The translations under genes were made by a program, and so were the position numbers. From Nevskia sp035651715 (GTDB taxonomy: Bacteria; Pseudomonadota; Gammaproteobacteria; Nevskiales; Nevskiaceae): DNA of 64,000 bases. Below, piece by piece: positions 9,001 to 15,328 of this stretch (the first letter of the stretch is position 1; each line of letters begins with the position of its first letter). The notes below the pieces were generated by a model that made no database searches, had not been told where the DNA came from, and saw only the letters and a program-made list of their open reading frames with translations. The stretch covers positions 1-64,000 of the forward strand of contig DASRFD010000045.1 in the NCBI GenBank assembly GCA_035651715.1. Reading direction: 5' to 3'.

Positions 9001-9990
9001 ATCAACCTGCTGCGCAACACCGAGAAGATGCGTCAGGACAACCAGGAACAGGCCTTCCACGAGATCTACCACTACGCGCTCATCACCGACCGCGTCGAGG
9101 GCCTGATCCTGACCAACGTCGACACCCTGCAGGACGGCGAGCCGCGCGACAACTTCCTCAGCCGCGCCCTGACCTTCAATCCCGGCGGTCTGCTCAAGGG
9201 CGCGCGGCACCTGACCATCGCCGGCGACTGGGTTTACGTCGCCGCCGACGCCGGCCTGGTGGTGCTGAACCTGGCCGACCCGCTCAAGCCGCAGGTCGCC
9301 GCCACCCTGCCGATGGCGGACCTGCGCGCCACCACCGTGCAGCTGCGCTACCTGTTCGCCGTCACCGGCCAGGGCCTGCAGGTGGTGGACATCACGCACC
9401 CGCAGGCGCCGAAGCTGGTGGACGGCGCCGCGATCCCCTTGCAGGACGCGCACCGCGTCTACGTGTCCCGCACCTTCGCCTACGTCGCCGCCGGCCCCCA
9501 GGGCCTGGCGATCGTCGACGTCGAGAATCCGGAGAAGCCCAGGCTGTACCAGTTGTTCGACGCGGAAGGGAAGCTCAACGACGCGCGCGATGTGGTGGTC
9601 GGCTCCACCAACGCCTCGCTGTTCGCCTATGTCGCCGACGGCAGGAACGGCCTGCAGGTGCTGCAGCTCACCGCGCCCGACACCCAGCCCAAGTTCTACG
9701 GCTTCTCGCCCGACCCCAAGCCGGCGCTGATCGCGCACTACCGCACCGGCAGGCCGGCGCTGTCGCTGTCGCGCGGCCTGGAGCGCGACCGCGCGGTGGA
9801 CGAAAGCGGCGGCCAGGTGGCGATCTTCGGCCGCATCGGCTCGCGGCCGTTCAACCTGGAAGAAATGCAGAAGCTGTATCTGCGGCCGGACGGCACGCCC
9901 TGGTTCGTCAGCGATGCGGCCGACGGGCGGCCGCGGCCGGCATCGAAAGGCGGCGCTGTCGCGGCAGCGCCGGGCGTGACGCATCCATGA
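6067..9990 (+). CDS. Decaheme cytochrome c with LVIVD beta-propeller
   Basis: 1307 residues. Signal peptide MRALSFLLFCVLGLGGSVQA, cleaved after residue 20. Ten CxxCH motifs are spread from residue 55 (CNSCH) to about 822 (CSDCH), including the closely spaced CVTCH and CFGCH pair. Residues about 1045-1210 form LVIVD repeats (VYVAADAGLVVLNLADPLKP, FAYVAAGPQGLAIVDVENP, AYVADGRNGLQVLQL), a beta-propeller seen in secreted and surface proteins. It lies directly after the outer-membrane barrel gene and is the likely periplasmic or surface electron carrier of the cluster. The propeller may bind a partner or the substrate. No obvious catalytic motif of nitrite, tetrathionate or hydroxylamine enzymes was recognised. 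Confidence 0.88.
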   Translation: MRALSFLLFCVLGLGGSVQAYEHDKDPPREIHYAETPAAPRYQGAQEARDKSAGCNSCHTATDHATMHLNPGVVLGCTDCHGGNAAVTLAQGVGRDEPAYRKTLDQAHVQPRYPDSWHYPSSANPQASYALLNRESPEFVRFINPSDYRVAREACGACHLPIIEAAERSLMSNGAMFFEGASYNNGILPFKRSVIGETYTRDGQAAVISDPSATPDPNETAKGVLAKLFPLPPWEVVPQADVFRIFERGGRNISNLFPETGLPDSTGEIQKLEEPGRPDFRQSNRGPGTGNRIAVPVINLTKTRLNDPYMWFLGTSEQPGDYRSSGCAGCHVVYANDRDPLHSGPYAKFGNEGMTQTVDPTIPKNEPGHPLKHVFTRSIPTEQCMVCHMHQPNIFLNSMLGYTMWDYESDAPAMWPEKQKYPTDAEIRAINERNPEEAAIRGKWSDPEFLKNVSGLNPTLKDTQFADYHGHGWNFRAIFKRDRKGDLLDKDGKVVADDDPHKFDPANPHKAVQLMSIHVEKGMQCTDCHFAQDAHGNGHIYGEVAQAIEIDCQDCHGTVDRYPTLRTSGPAAPAPKCPAGSKLQAGAAIKVANAPPPAVPTYVCAYADGTQAPAPPAGTDLSQMRTQDGRLRFEWIDGQLWQRSAVDPAKEWRVHLVKDSVTPGNRDYNAKAARAKLMSTDTAGFAWGSGVAPASRAHQDSKMLCVTCHSSWTTSCFGCHLPIQANWKTDRHKFDGEQSRNYATYNPQVARDDFFMLGKHGEAKGYRIAPVRSSSALVLSSTNSSREHIYVQQPPVSASGFSSQAFAPHYPHTERTAETKTCSDCHLSQANDNNAWMASLLGLGTGFVNFVGYHAYTGLDGALAAVQVTEWDEPQAVIGSYLHRYAYPDWYAGHQKNGQELQHAYSHDTGDAVGCLQLRGEYLYVAQGRKGMQAYDVAGIGNKGISEKIITAPFSPLGHDTHIASKDASCVALPTNQPINLLRNTEKMRQDNQEQAFHEIYHYALITDRVEGLILTNVDTLQDGEPRDNFLSRALTFNPGGLLKGARHLTIAGDWVYVAADAGLVVLNLADPLKPQVAATLPMADLRATTVQLRYLFAVTGQGLQVVDITHPQAPKLVDGAAIPLQDAHRVYVSRTFAYVAAGPQGLAIVDVENPEKPRLYQLFDAEGKLNDARDVVVGSTNASLFAYVADGRNGLQVLQLTAPDTQPKFYGFSPDPKPALIAHYRTGRPALSLSRGLERDRAVDESGGQVAIFGRIGSRPFNLEEMQKLYLRPDGTPWFVSDAADGRPRPASKGGAVAAAPGVTHP

Positions 9991-10039
9991 GGCGGCAAGC
10001 GCCGTAGTACAAGCGGCAGGCGGAACAGGGAGAGAGTTC

Positions 10040-10708
10040 ATGAACCTCGGCAACAGCTTCGCAGCGACCATCCTGGCCGGCTTGCTGATCGGCCCCGCCA
10101 CGGCGCTGGCGGCGGATCACGCCGACGCGCCCGGCACCAAGGGCGCCCACGGCGATCACGCCGCCGACATCACCGACGTCTTCGTGTTCCGCCGCAACGG
10201 CAAGCTGGTCGGCGCCATCAACATCGCCGGCGCGCCGGCGCCGCAGACGCGCGTCGACGGCCCCACCGGCCGGTACGACCCGCAGGTGATCTTCACCTAC
10301 CACATCGACACCAACTGCGACGCCAGGCCGGACATCGATGTCAACATCCGCTTCGGCCTCAACAGCGCCGGCCAGATCGGCGTGCAGCTGGAGAACCTGC
10401 CGGGTGCCGGCGCGACGCTGGTGTCCGGCCCGGTCGAGAAGGTCAATACTACGCCCAGCGGCCTGAAGTTCTACTCCGGCCTGCGCGACGATCCCTTCTT
10501 CTTCGACTTCGAGGGCTTCAGCGCGACCGAGGCCAGCTTCGATCCCACCAACAAGACCTCGACCGGCCAGCTCTTGTTCAACAACAAGCGCGACTCGTTC
10601 GGCGGCCGCAATATCACCGCCATCGTGTTCGAAATGGACCCGGCGGCGGCCACGCAGGGCTCGCATGAGATCTGCGTCTTCGCCACCTCCGGCCGGTTGA
10701 TGCAGTGA
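10040..10708 (+). CDS. DUF4331 protein, N-terminal-type half
   Basis: 222 residues with signal peptide cleaved near LAA-ADHA and a good ribosome site (gggagaga). Mature start ADHADAPGTKGAHGDHAADI, then TDVFVFRR, is the hallmark of the DUF4331 N-terminus, a secreted domain of unknown function. It stops after roughly half of the usual family length, and the next gene resembles the missing C-terminal half. It is 49 bases after the big cytochrome and on the same transcript. No metal or cofactor motif is clear, although the His/Asp-rich start may bind metal. Confidence 0.8.
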   Translation: MNLGNSFAATILAGLLIGPATALAADHADAPGTKGAHGDHAADITDVFVFRRNGKLVGAINIAGAPAPQTRVDGPTGRYDPQVIFTYHIDTNCDARPDIDVNIRFGLNSAGQIGVQLENLPGAGATLVSGPVEKVNTTPSGLKFYSGLRDDPFFFDFEGFSATEASFDPTNKTSTGQLLFNNKRDSFGGRNITAIVFEMDPAAATQGSHEICVFATSGRLMQ

Positions 10709-10721
10709 ACGGAGCAAGGCC

Positions 10722-11366
10722 ATGAACCACTCGCGCCTCGGTATCGCCACCCTCCTCGGCCTCGCCGCCGCGCTGTCCGCCTGCGGCGGCGGCGGTGGCG
10801 GCGGCAGCAGCACCTCCAACCCGGAGGGTTTCGTCTTTTCCTCCCAGCCGGTTTCGGCCTATGCCCGGGTCGACCGCATGGGCGGGCCGGTCACCGCCAC
10901 CGTGCTGATCACGCCCGGCCACAAGGACCAGTTCAATTCCACCGATCCGATCAACGACGGCGACTACGCTGCCGAGGAGATCGGCACGGTGAAGACGCTG
11001 CACTTCCAGCTTGACCCGCAGCTCAAGGCCGCGGGCCTCGCCTCCTGCGCCAAGACCTGCGACCAGAACGTCGACGCCTGCGACGTCAGCCGGTGCATCT
11101 CGCAGGCGGTGGGGCTGATCATCCCGGACATGCTGCACCTCAACCTGGACAAGCCCGACGGTTTCCCCAACGGCCGTAACTTTGCCGACTCGGTGGTCGA
11201 CCGCGTCGTCGCACTGGCCCTGCTCGACGTCACCACGCCCGGCCAGTGCAACGGCGCACCCTGCACCGGCGACACCTTCGTCAACCTGCCGCTCGATCCG
11301 ACCACCAACGACAAGCCGCTGCCGGCCGATTTCCCCTACCTCGCCGACCCGTTCCCGCCGCCCTGA
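10722..11366 (+). CDS. DUF4331-like lipoprotein, C-terminal-type half
   Basis: 214 residues, GGAG site upstream of ATG. Signal peptide with lipobox LSAC and a Gly-rich spacer indicates a lipoprotein. The mature part (YARVDRMGGPVTATVLITPG, then FNSTDPINDGDY) resembles the C-terminal region of DUF4331 proteins, which contain an N-R-G-P-V-T-vlI-like motif. It also has paired cysteines (CAKTCDQNVDACDVSRC) that could form disulfides. Fourteen bases separate it from the N-terminal-type half. Both halves carry their own export signal, so this is a true split rather than a frameshift. The stop overlaps the next start. Confidence 0.72.
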   Translation: MNHSRLGIATLLGLAAALSACGGGGGGGSSTSNPEGFVFSSQPVSAYARVDRMGGPVTATVLITPGHKDQFNSTDPINDGDYAAEEIGTVKTLHFQLDPQLKAAGLASCAKTCDQNVDACDVSRCISQAVGLIIPDMLHLNLDKPDGFPNGRNFADSVVDRVVALALLDVTTPGQCNGAPCTGDTFVNLPLDPTTNDKPLPADFPYLADPFPPP

Positions 11367-12658
11367 TGCGACGCACCGCGTTGTGGGCGCCGCTGCTGGC
11401 CGGCGCCCTGCTGCTCGGCGGCTGCGGCCCGGCCAAGCCGAGGACCGCCCCCCCGCTCGACTACGCCGGCCTGCTGCATCTCTATGACCAGGCCATCGAC
11501 GCCTCGCGGCGCGAGCTGCAGCGTGCGCCGGACGACGTGGCATTGCGCGAGGGCGTGGCCCTGGCCCTGCTGCAAAAAGCCATGCTCAGCGGCCGCTTTA
11601 CCGACTACGCCGCGGCCGACCGCGCGCTCGACCAGGCCTTCGCCATCAGCGACGAGCTGCACGCGCCGCTGCTGACACGCATGGCCATGGAGCTGTTGTT
11701 GCATCGCCTGCCGGAGGCCGAAGCCGACCGCGAGCGGCTGCAGCGCCGCTATCGCATCAAGGACACCGCCGGCTTCGCCAGTGAAAGCGCGGAGCTGGAT
11801 TTCCAGCGCGGCCGCTATGCCGAGGCGCTGGCGGGCTTCCACCGTTCGCTGGCGATCGAGGAAGGGCCGCGCGCCCTGGCGCGCCTGGCGCTGCTGCAGG
11901 CCCGCACCGGCCAGTATTTCGAAGCCGCCGCCCTGATCGATCGCGCCGAAAAGCAGGACCACAGCGATACGCCCTACCTGCATGCCTGGCTGGAGCTGCA
12001 GCAGGGGCAGCTGCAGCTCGAGCGCGGCCGCTGGGAGCAGGCCGACGAATACTTCCGCCATGCGCAGATGCTGCTGCCGGGATGGTGGCTGCCACGCAGC
12101 CGCCGCGCCGAGCTGCTGGCCCTGCAAGGCCGGCGCGACGAAGCGCAGGCGCAGTACGAAGCGCTGGCCGGGGAGACCGGCGATCCCGAGTTCATGGACG
12201 CGGTGGCGCGCCTGCGGCGCGAAGGTCCAGACCCGGCCAGCGCCGCGCCATGGATCGCGCACGCCGCGGAGGCGCACCACCAGCGCCTGGAGCTGCTGCC
12301 CGAAGCGGCCTGCGCCCATGCCGCCGAGCACGAGCTATGGTTCGGCGCCCAGCCGCAGCAGGCGCTGGAACTGGCGCGGCGCAATGCCGAGCTGCGACCC
12401 AACGGCGAGTCGCGCATCCTCCTGGCGCAGGCCCTGTACAAGGCCGGCCAGGCGGCCGCGGCGCAGCGTGAAATCGAAGCCGTACTGGCCAGCGCCTGGA
12501 ACACCGCCGAACTGCACGCCATCGCAGCGCAGATCGACGCCGCCCTTGGCCTGCGCGCGGAAGCCGACCGCGAGCATGCGCTGGCGCTGGAACTGAACCT
12601 GCGCGCTTTCCGCATGTACCACCTGCCGCAGCCGGCGCAACCCGAAGCCCTGCCGTGA
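11366..12658 (+). CDS. TPR lipoprotein
   Basis: 430 residues from the ATG that overlaps the previous stop by one base. Signal peptide ends in the lipobox LLGGC at about residue 20. The remainder is almost wholly alpha-helical tetratricopeptide repeats (for example RYAEALAGFHRSLAIEEGPR and GRWEQADEYFRHAQMLLPG), a protein-interaction scaffold. Probably periplasmic, tethered to a membrane, and used in assembly or scaffolding of the neighbouring cytochromes. GTGA overlap with the following gene, itself a TPR protein, suggests the two act as a pair. Confidence 0.8.
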   Translation: MRRTALWAPLLAGALLLGGCGPAKPRTAPPLDYAGLLHLYDQAIDASRRELQRAPDDVALREGVALALLQKAMLSGRFTDYAAADRALDQAFAISDELHAPLLTRMAMELLLHRLPEAEADRERLQRRYRIKDTAGFASESAELDFQRGRYAEALAGFHRSLAIEEGPRALARLALLQARTGQYFEAAALIDRAEKQDHSDTPYLHAWLELQQGQLQLERGRWEQADEYFRHAQMLLPGWWLPRSRRAELLALQGRRDEAQAQYEALAGETGDPEFMDAVARLRREGPDPASAAPWIAHAAEAHHQRLELLPEAACAHAAEHELWFGAQPQQALELARRNAELRPNGESRILLAQALYKAGQAAAAQREIEAVLASAWNTAELHAIAAQIDAALGLRAEADREHALALELNLRAFRMYHLPQPAQPEALP

Positions 12659-13860
12659 GACGGCTCGCGGTCGGCGCCGCGCTGCTGCTGAGCGCCGCCG
12701 CGGCGGCGCAGGGACACGAGCCTTACGTGCCGGCCGACGACAGCGTGATCGTCGAGCATGTCGGCTTGCCGCGTGCGCCGGGCGCCGTGCAGTTGCGCGA
12801 GGCGCGGGCCCAGTCGGTGGCCGAACCGGGCAACTACGCCCTGGCCCTGGCCTATGCCCGGGTGGCGGTGGACATCGGCCGCCAGGAGGACGATCCGCGC
12901 TACTTCGGCTATGCCGAATCGGCCCTGCGCCCCTGGCTGGAGCGCGCCGAGCCGCCGCCCGAGGCGCGCCTGCTGCGCGCCAGCCTGCAGCAGGCGCGCA
13001 AGGATTTCGCCGGCGCGCGGCGCGACCTCGACGCGCTGGTCGCGGCGAACGGCCCCGAGTCGGCTCAGGCCCTGCTGGCCCGCGCCGGCCTGCACCTGCT
13101 GCAGGGCGAACCGGAGGCCGCGGCGCAGGACTGCGCGGCCCTCGGCGAGCGTGTCGACAGCCTGCTGCGCGGCATCTGTGCCGCCAACGCCCGCGCCCTG
13201 CGCGGCGAAGCCGTCGCCGGACTGGCCGAACTGGAGGCGCTGCGGCCGGCTTCGGCCAGCACGTCCCTGCCGGTGCGCGCCTGGCTGCTCGGCAGCGCCG
13301 CCGCCATCGCCGACCGGCTCGGCCGCTATCGGGCCGCGCGCGCCGACTACGAGGAAGCGCAGCGCCTGCTCGCCGCCGCCGCCACCCGCGACCCCGGCCT
13401 GCTCGCCGCCCACGCCGACTGCCTGCTCGAGCACGGCGACGATCGCGAAGTGGTGGCGCTGCTGGCCGGCGGCCGGCGCATCGACAGCCTGCTGCTGCGC
13501 CTGGCGATCGCCGAGCAGAGCCTGGGCGCCGCGGGTGACACGGCGCAGGCGCAGAATGCGGCCCGCGACGCCGCCATCCTCGACGAGCGCTTTCGCGAAG
13601 CGCGCCAGCGCGGCGACCGGCTGCACCTGCGCGAGGAAGCCCTGTACCAGCTGCGCCTGGCGCAAAACCCGGCGGCCGCGCTGCAACTGGCGCGGGAGAA
13701 CTGGGCGATGCAGCGCGAGCCGGTCGATGCCCGCATCTTCCTGCGCGCGGCCCTCGCCGCCCGCGCAGCGGATGCGGCGCAGCCGGTGCTGGAGTGGATG
13801 CGGCGGACGCGGATCGAGGACGTCTATCTGGCGCAACCCGGCCCGGCAGCGGTGCCATGA
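12655..13860 (+). CDS. Exported TPR protein
   Basis: 401 residues from a GTG start in a GTGA overlap. A Sec-type signal peptide (cleavage near AAAAQG) is followed by helical TPR-like repeats (ALALAYARVAVDIGRQEDDP, FAGARRDLDALVAANGPES). No enzyme motif. Together with the preceding TPR lipoprotein and the following HupE-like gene it forms the 3' part of the cytochrome cluster. A scaffold or assembly role is inference. Confidence 0.75.
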   Translation: MRRLAVGAALLLSAAAAAQGHEPYVPADDSVIVEHVGLPRAPGAVQLREARAQSVAEPGNYALALAYARVAVDIGRQEDDPRYFGYAESALRPWLERAEPPPEARLLRASLQQARKDFAGARRDLDALVAANGPESAQALLARAGLHLLQGEPEAAAQDCAALGERVDSLLRGICAANARALRGEAVAGLAELEALRPASASTSLPVRAWLLGSAAAIADRLGRYRAARADYEEAQRLLAAAATRDPGLLAAHADCLLEHGDDREVVALLAGGRRIDSLLLRLAIAEQSLGAAGDTAQAQNAARDAAILDERFREARQRGDRLHLREEALYQLRLAQNPAAALQLARENWAMQREPVDARIFLRAALAARAADAAQPVLEWMRRTRIEDVYLAQPGPAAVP

Positions 13861-13949
13861 TGGGACGGCGCCATCGCACAGGCGGTCATCCTTCCGGCCC
13901 AGATCCGGAAGGATCCGGCCGCGCGCGCGCTGCCGGCGCGCGGAGCCGG

Positions 13950-15122
13950 ATGCTTTGCTGCGCCCGGCGTGGCCAGGGATGCATCGGCGTGCTGTTGCTG
14001 CTTTTCGCCTGGGTCCTCATTCCTCCCGCCGCTCAGGCCCACAAGGCCAGCACCAGCTACCTGCGCCTGCAGGTCGACGGCGCCGCCCTCAACGGGCGCT
14101 GGGACATCGGCCTGCGCGACCTCGACTACGCCATCGGCCTCGATGCTTCCGGCGACGGCGAGCTGAGCTGGGGCGAGGTGCGGCAGGCACAGGCGCGCAT
14201 CGGCGCCTACGCGCTGTCGCGCCTGCAGGTCGAAGCCGACGGCCGGCCCTGCGCGCTCCGGCTCGCCGGCCTGCGCATCGTCGAGCACGGCGACGGCAAC
14301 TATGTCGCGCTGGATCTCCGGGGCGGCTGTCCGCACGCGCCGCTGAGCCTGGCATTGCGCTACGGCCTGCTGTTCGACATCGACGCCCTGCACCGCGGCC
14401 TGCTGGACCTGCGCTTCGCCGGCGCCGACGAAGGCCAGCGCAGCGGCGTGTTCAGCCCGCAGCAGCCGGAACTGCGCTTCGCCCGCGCCCACGGCGATCC
14501 GCTGATGGTCTTCACCCAGTATTTCCGTGCCGGCCTCTGGCACGTCTGGAGCGGCCTCGACCACATGCTGTTCCTGGCCGGGCTGTTCCTGCCGGCGGTG
14601 CTGCGGCGCCAGTCCGGCGTGTGGGTGCCGGCGCCGCGGCTGGGCATCGCGCTGCGCGATACGGCGCTGATGGCCACCGCCTTCACCGTCGCCCACGCCT
14701 GCACCCTCAGCCTCGCAGCCACCGGCGCCTTCACCCTGTCGTCGCGGCTGGTGGAATGCGGCGTGGCGGCGACGGTGCTGTTCGCCGGCCTCAACAACCT
14801 GGTGCCGATGGTCTACCGCGAGCTGTACTGGCTGGCCGGCGCCTTCGGCCTGATCCATGGCGCCGCCGTCGCCACCGCGCTGATCGAGCTGGGTCTGCCG
14901 CCCGGCAGCCGCGTGTGGGCCTTGCTCGCCTTCAACCTCGGCGTGGAAGCGGCGCAGCTGAGCGTGCTGCTGGCGGTGATCCCGCCCAGCTTCGCCTTCC
15001 GCCACTCGATCTGGTATCGGCGCCTGGTGCTGGTGCCCGGCTCGCTGCTGGTGACGCTGGCGGGGCTGTCCTGGCTGATCGAGCGCGGGTTGGGGATCGA
15101 TCTCGGCGTGCCTTTGCCGTAA
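13950..15122 (+). CDS. HupE/UreJ-like membrane protein
   Basis: 390 residues from the ATG at 13950, chosen because it gives a clean signal peptide (cleavage at AQA-HKAS) and has GGAG upstream. An ATG at 13857 in an ATGA overlap is possible but would add about 31 non-typical residues. Residues 30-180 form an exported domain, and about 185-385 are several transmembrane helices with the HupE/UreJ signature HVWSGLDHMLFLAGLFLP, then FTVAHACTLSLA and FGLIHG. Family members are linked to nickel or cobalt handling or to export, but the function of this subgroup is unsettled. It is the last gene of the cluster, followed by a terminator. Confidence 0.8.
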   Translation: MLCCARRGQGCIGVLLLLFAWVLIPPAAQAHKASTSYLRLQVDGAALNGRWDIGLRDLDYAIGLDASGDGELSWGEVRQAQARIGAYALSRLQVEADGRPCALRLAGLRIVEHGDGNYVALDLRGGCPHAPLSLALRYGLLFDIDALHRGLLDLRFAGADEGQRSGVFSPQQPELRFARAHGDPLMVFTQYFRAGLWHVWSGLDHMLFLAGLFLPAVLRRQSGVWVPAPRLGIALRDTALMATAFTVAHACTLSLAATGAFTLSSRLVECGVAATVLFAGLNNLVPMVYRELYWLAGAFGLIHGAAVATALIELGLPPGSRVWALLAFNLGVEAAQLSVLLAVIPPSFAFRHSIWYRRLVLVPGSLLVTLAGLSWLIERGLGIDLGVPLP

Positions 15123-15246
15123 AGCAGCGGCGTCATTCGCCGTTCCGGGCCGGGCTGCGAAACGCCGCTTCGCGGATCGGGTCGGCGTCGGCGCTCGCCC
15201 TAACTTTCCGCAGGCGCCGGCTCCTCGCCTGCTCTCCACAATACTC

Positions 15247-15262
15247 CTACCCGCCCGGGTAG
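15247..15262. promoter_or_regulatory. Palindrome before the PQQ dehydrogenase gene
   Basis: CTACCC and GGGTAG flank GCCC, a perfect 6-bp inverted repeat. It touches the terminator hairpin and lies about 23 bases upstream of a possible -10 (TAGAAT, 15285-15290) that lacks a good -35. That position suits an activator or repressor site for the dehydrogenase gene. Confidence 0.4.
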
Positions 15263-15279
15263 CAGGCTGCCTGCTTTTT
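15262..15279 (+). terminator. Rho-independent terminator of the cytochrome cluster
   Basis: GCAGG and CCTGC pair around CTG, followed by five T. It lies 140 bases after the HupE-like stop and closes the cluster that begins at the window edge. The remaining intergenic bases 15123-15246 show nothing clear. Confidence 0.65.
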
Positions 15280-15328
15280 GGGGCTAGAATCCAGGCCATA
15301 ACAAGCAGCACAAACCGAGGAGAACCGC

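Noticed and set aside
6079..10101. Very long minus-strand open frame opposite the LVIVD cytochrome
   Set aside because: It has the Ala/Arg/Val/Gly-rich make-up of an antisense frame in high-GC DNA, with no domain. The plus strand has haem motifs and a signal peptide.
15257..15274. Sigma-54 promoter for the PQQ dehydrogenase
   Set aside because: GG and GC can be spaced by ten, but the flanking bases do not match TGGCAC and TTGC well, and they fall inside the terminator hairpin.
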